A stretch of DNA of 5,512 nucleotides from contig CAAFXL010000006.1 of NCBI GenBank assembly GCA_900767005.1, positions 1-5,512 on the forward strand. Direction: 5' to 3'. How positions within the stretch are numbered: the first letter of the stretch is position 1; each line of letters starts with the position of its first letter. Positions 4,378-5,512 of this stretch are shown here, in pieces. The position numbers and the translations under genes were made by a program. Source of the DNA: an uncultured Ruminobacter sp. (GTDB lineage Bacteria > Pseudomonadota > Gammaproteobacteria > Enterobacterales > Succinivibrionaceae). Below the pieces are notes generated by a model. The model did no database searches. It saw only the letters and a list, made by a program, of their open reading frames with translations, and was not told the DNA's origin.

Positions 4378-5512
4378 TTGAAAACAATATCAAAAAAATT
4401 AGTGTTGTCACTTTTAGTATCATCAACCCTTGCCTTATCAGGTTGTGGTGAAAGTGCTAATGATTTATATTTAGAAGCTCAAAGTTTAGAATTAGAATCA
4501 AGAACTAATTCTGAAAAGTTAGAAGAAGCACTTGAAAAGTACCAAGAAGCTGATGAACTTGGTTCAGTTGAAGCATCATTCTTTTTACTTCAATATTATT
4601 TTCAAAATAAATCTTTTTCAGAATGCCATAAGTATCTTGAAAAGGTCGCTCAAAAGTATCCAAAAGAATATGCTTACTATAAGGGAGCATTGTTACTAAA
4701 TGGAGCTAATGGAAAGAATAATGAAGAGGAAGCAACTAAGCTTTTAAATGAAGCATTAGCAGCGGGATTAAAACAAGCAAATTACGATCTTGGTCATTTT
4801 TACTTTAAAAATAATCGTTATGATTTAGCTTTACAATTTCTTTTAGAGGCTGCTCGATCTAAAGATAGTCGTGCTTACTTAGAGCTTTCTCAAACCGTAC
4901 TTGAAAAAGAAGTAAAAGTTAAAGATTATGCGGAAATAGTTGGTTACTTAAATAAGGCTCTTTCTTTAGATCCAAAGAACTATAAAGCTAATATCTTAAT
5001 CGTTAAATGCTACTTAGATGGGATTGGTATTGCCTCAAACCTTGAACTTGCAAGTCGCCACTTAAAGCCATTTATTAAAGATACAAAGGATGAAGAAGTA
5101 CAATATCTTTATGCTAAGTATTTAATTTACCAGAATGCGGTTGAAAGTAGACAAAAGGGTTATGATTTATTAAAGAAGCTTGCAGTTGAGAATGAGAATA
5201 AAGATGCTGCTTATGATTTATACCTATATCATAAATCAGGAATTTATGAAGTAGCAAAAGATCCAAAGCAAGCCATCTTCTTTGCTCGTATCGCTCAAAA
5301 GAAAGATGATTATCGAGCAGATATTGCTCTAGCTAATGCTTATTTAGTAGGTTTTGGGGTAAATGAGAATTTAACAGAAACCTTTAATTTTGCTAAAAAG
5401 GCATATGACCTTGCTCCTTATTCAATTGAAGCTATGCTTTTACTTGGTAAATGCTACACTGAAGGCATTGGTACTGAGCGTGATGATGAGTTAGGTTATA
5501 AATTATTAGATA
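4378..5512 (+). CDS. Sel1/TPR-like repeat lipoprotein, 3' end beyond window
   Basis: The frame is open from TTG 4378 to the window end: 378 codons are visible and there is no stop. The N-terminus MKTISKKLVLSLLVSSTLA then LSGC is a lipoprotein signal: basic start, hydrophobic core, and a lipobox with the lipidated cysteine at C23. Glycine rather than Asp follows the cysteine, which by the enterobacterial Lol rule favours the outer membrane. The rest is tandem helical hairpins of about 35 residues. Sel1-like signatures with the (L)xxxYxxGxG pattern are clear at 208-217, 319-328 and 356-365; more degenerate TPR-like units cover about 45-160 (e.g. YDLGHFYFKNNRYDLALQF, from Y136) and 278-312. Such repeats are protein-protein scaffolds; no catalytic domain is visible. 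It probably organises a periplasmic or envelope complex, but the partner is unknown. The total number of repeats and any C-terminal domain lie outside the window. Confidence 0.92.
   Translation, partial: MKTISKKLVLSLLVSSTLALSGCGESANDLYLEAQSLELESRTNSEKLEEALEKYQEADELGSVEASFFLLQYYFQNKSFSECHKYLEKVAQKYPKEYAYYKGALLLNGANGKNNEEEATKLLNEALAAGLKQANYDLGHFYFKNNRYDLALQFLLEAARSKDSRAYLELSQTVLEKEVKVKDYAEIVGYLNKALSLDPKNYKANILIVKCYLDGIGIASNLELASRHLKPFIKDTKDEEVQYLYAKYLIYQNAVESRQKGYDLLKKLAVENENKDAAYDLYLYHKSGIYEVAKDPKQAIFFARIAQKKDDYRADIALANAYLVGFGVNENLTETFNFAKKAYDLAPYSIEAMLLLGKCYTEGIGTERDDELGYKLLD

Noticed and set aside
4269..4451. 60-codon + strand frame from TTG 4269 overlapping the lipoprotein start
   Set aside because: It reads through the palindrome and homopolymers, giving a Phe/Asn/Lys-rich product without a clear ribosome-binding site, and overlaps the much better supported lipoprotein signal peptide in another frame.
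4505..4690. 61-codon open frame on the minus strand within the lipoprotein gene
   Set aside because: Shadow of the repeat-rich lipoprotein frame; no independent support.

Overview
The window is AT-rich (roughly 30% G+C by eye). It carries three protein-coding genes, all on the + strand, each preceded by a long, A/T-rich non-coding stretch rich in hairpins. A signal peptidase I-type signal, a lipobox lipoprotein and a transmembrane chemoreceptor point to a motile Gram-negative (diderm) bacterium. The chemoreceptor tip and its flanks look most like gammaproteobacterial receptors, with signalling arms of about 135-140 residues as in the 40-heptad class. An AT-rich host-associated gammaproteobacterium is my best guess, at low confidence.

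Layout: 1-302 is non-coding. It holds a perfect 13-bp tandem repeat, an extended -10 promoter (TGATATAAT) and a 17-bp A/U stem-loop just upstream of gene 1. Gene 1 (303-1214) encodes a secreted, all-helical protein of 303 aa and ends at a clear intrinsic terminator (1249-1276). The 1215-1716 gap holds five T-tracts of 8-10 bases, two pairs of near-exact direct repeats, a TATAAT box, a 13-bp inverted repeat in the presumed mRNA leader, and a possible 9-codon leader ORF overlapping the next start as ATGA. Gene 2 (1717-3981) is a 754-aa methyl-accepting chemotaxis protein and ends at a UUCG-loop terminator (4011-4039). The 3982-4377 gap contains three further hairpins or palindromes. Gene 3 starts at a TTG (4378) with a good Shine-Dalgarno and runs off the window end. 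It is a Sel1/TPR-like repeat lipoprotein.

Each gene appears to be its own transcription unit. The most interesting point is that gene 1 looks like a free, secreted version of a chemoreceptor sensor domain. Its mature part has the length, helical pattern and at least two aligned sequence motifs of the periplasmic domain of the neighbouring receptor, but it has no second membrane segment, HAMP or signalling domain. A periplasmic partner, decoy or ligand-presenting protein for chemotaxis is a reasonable hypothesis, not a demonstrated function. Nothing in the sequence ties the lipoprotein functionally to the other two.
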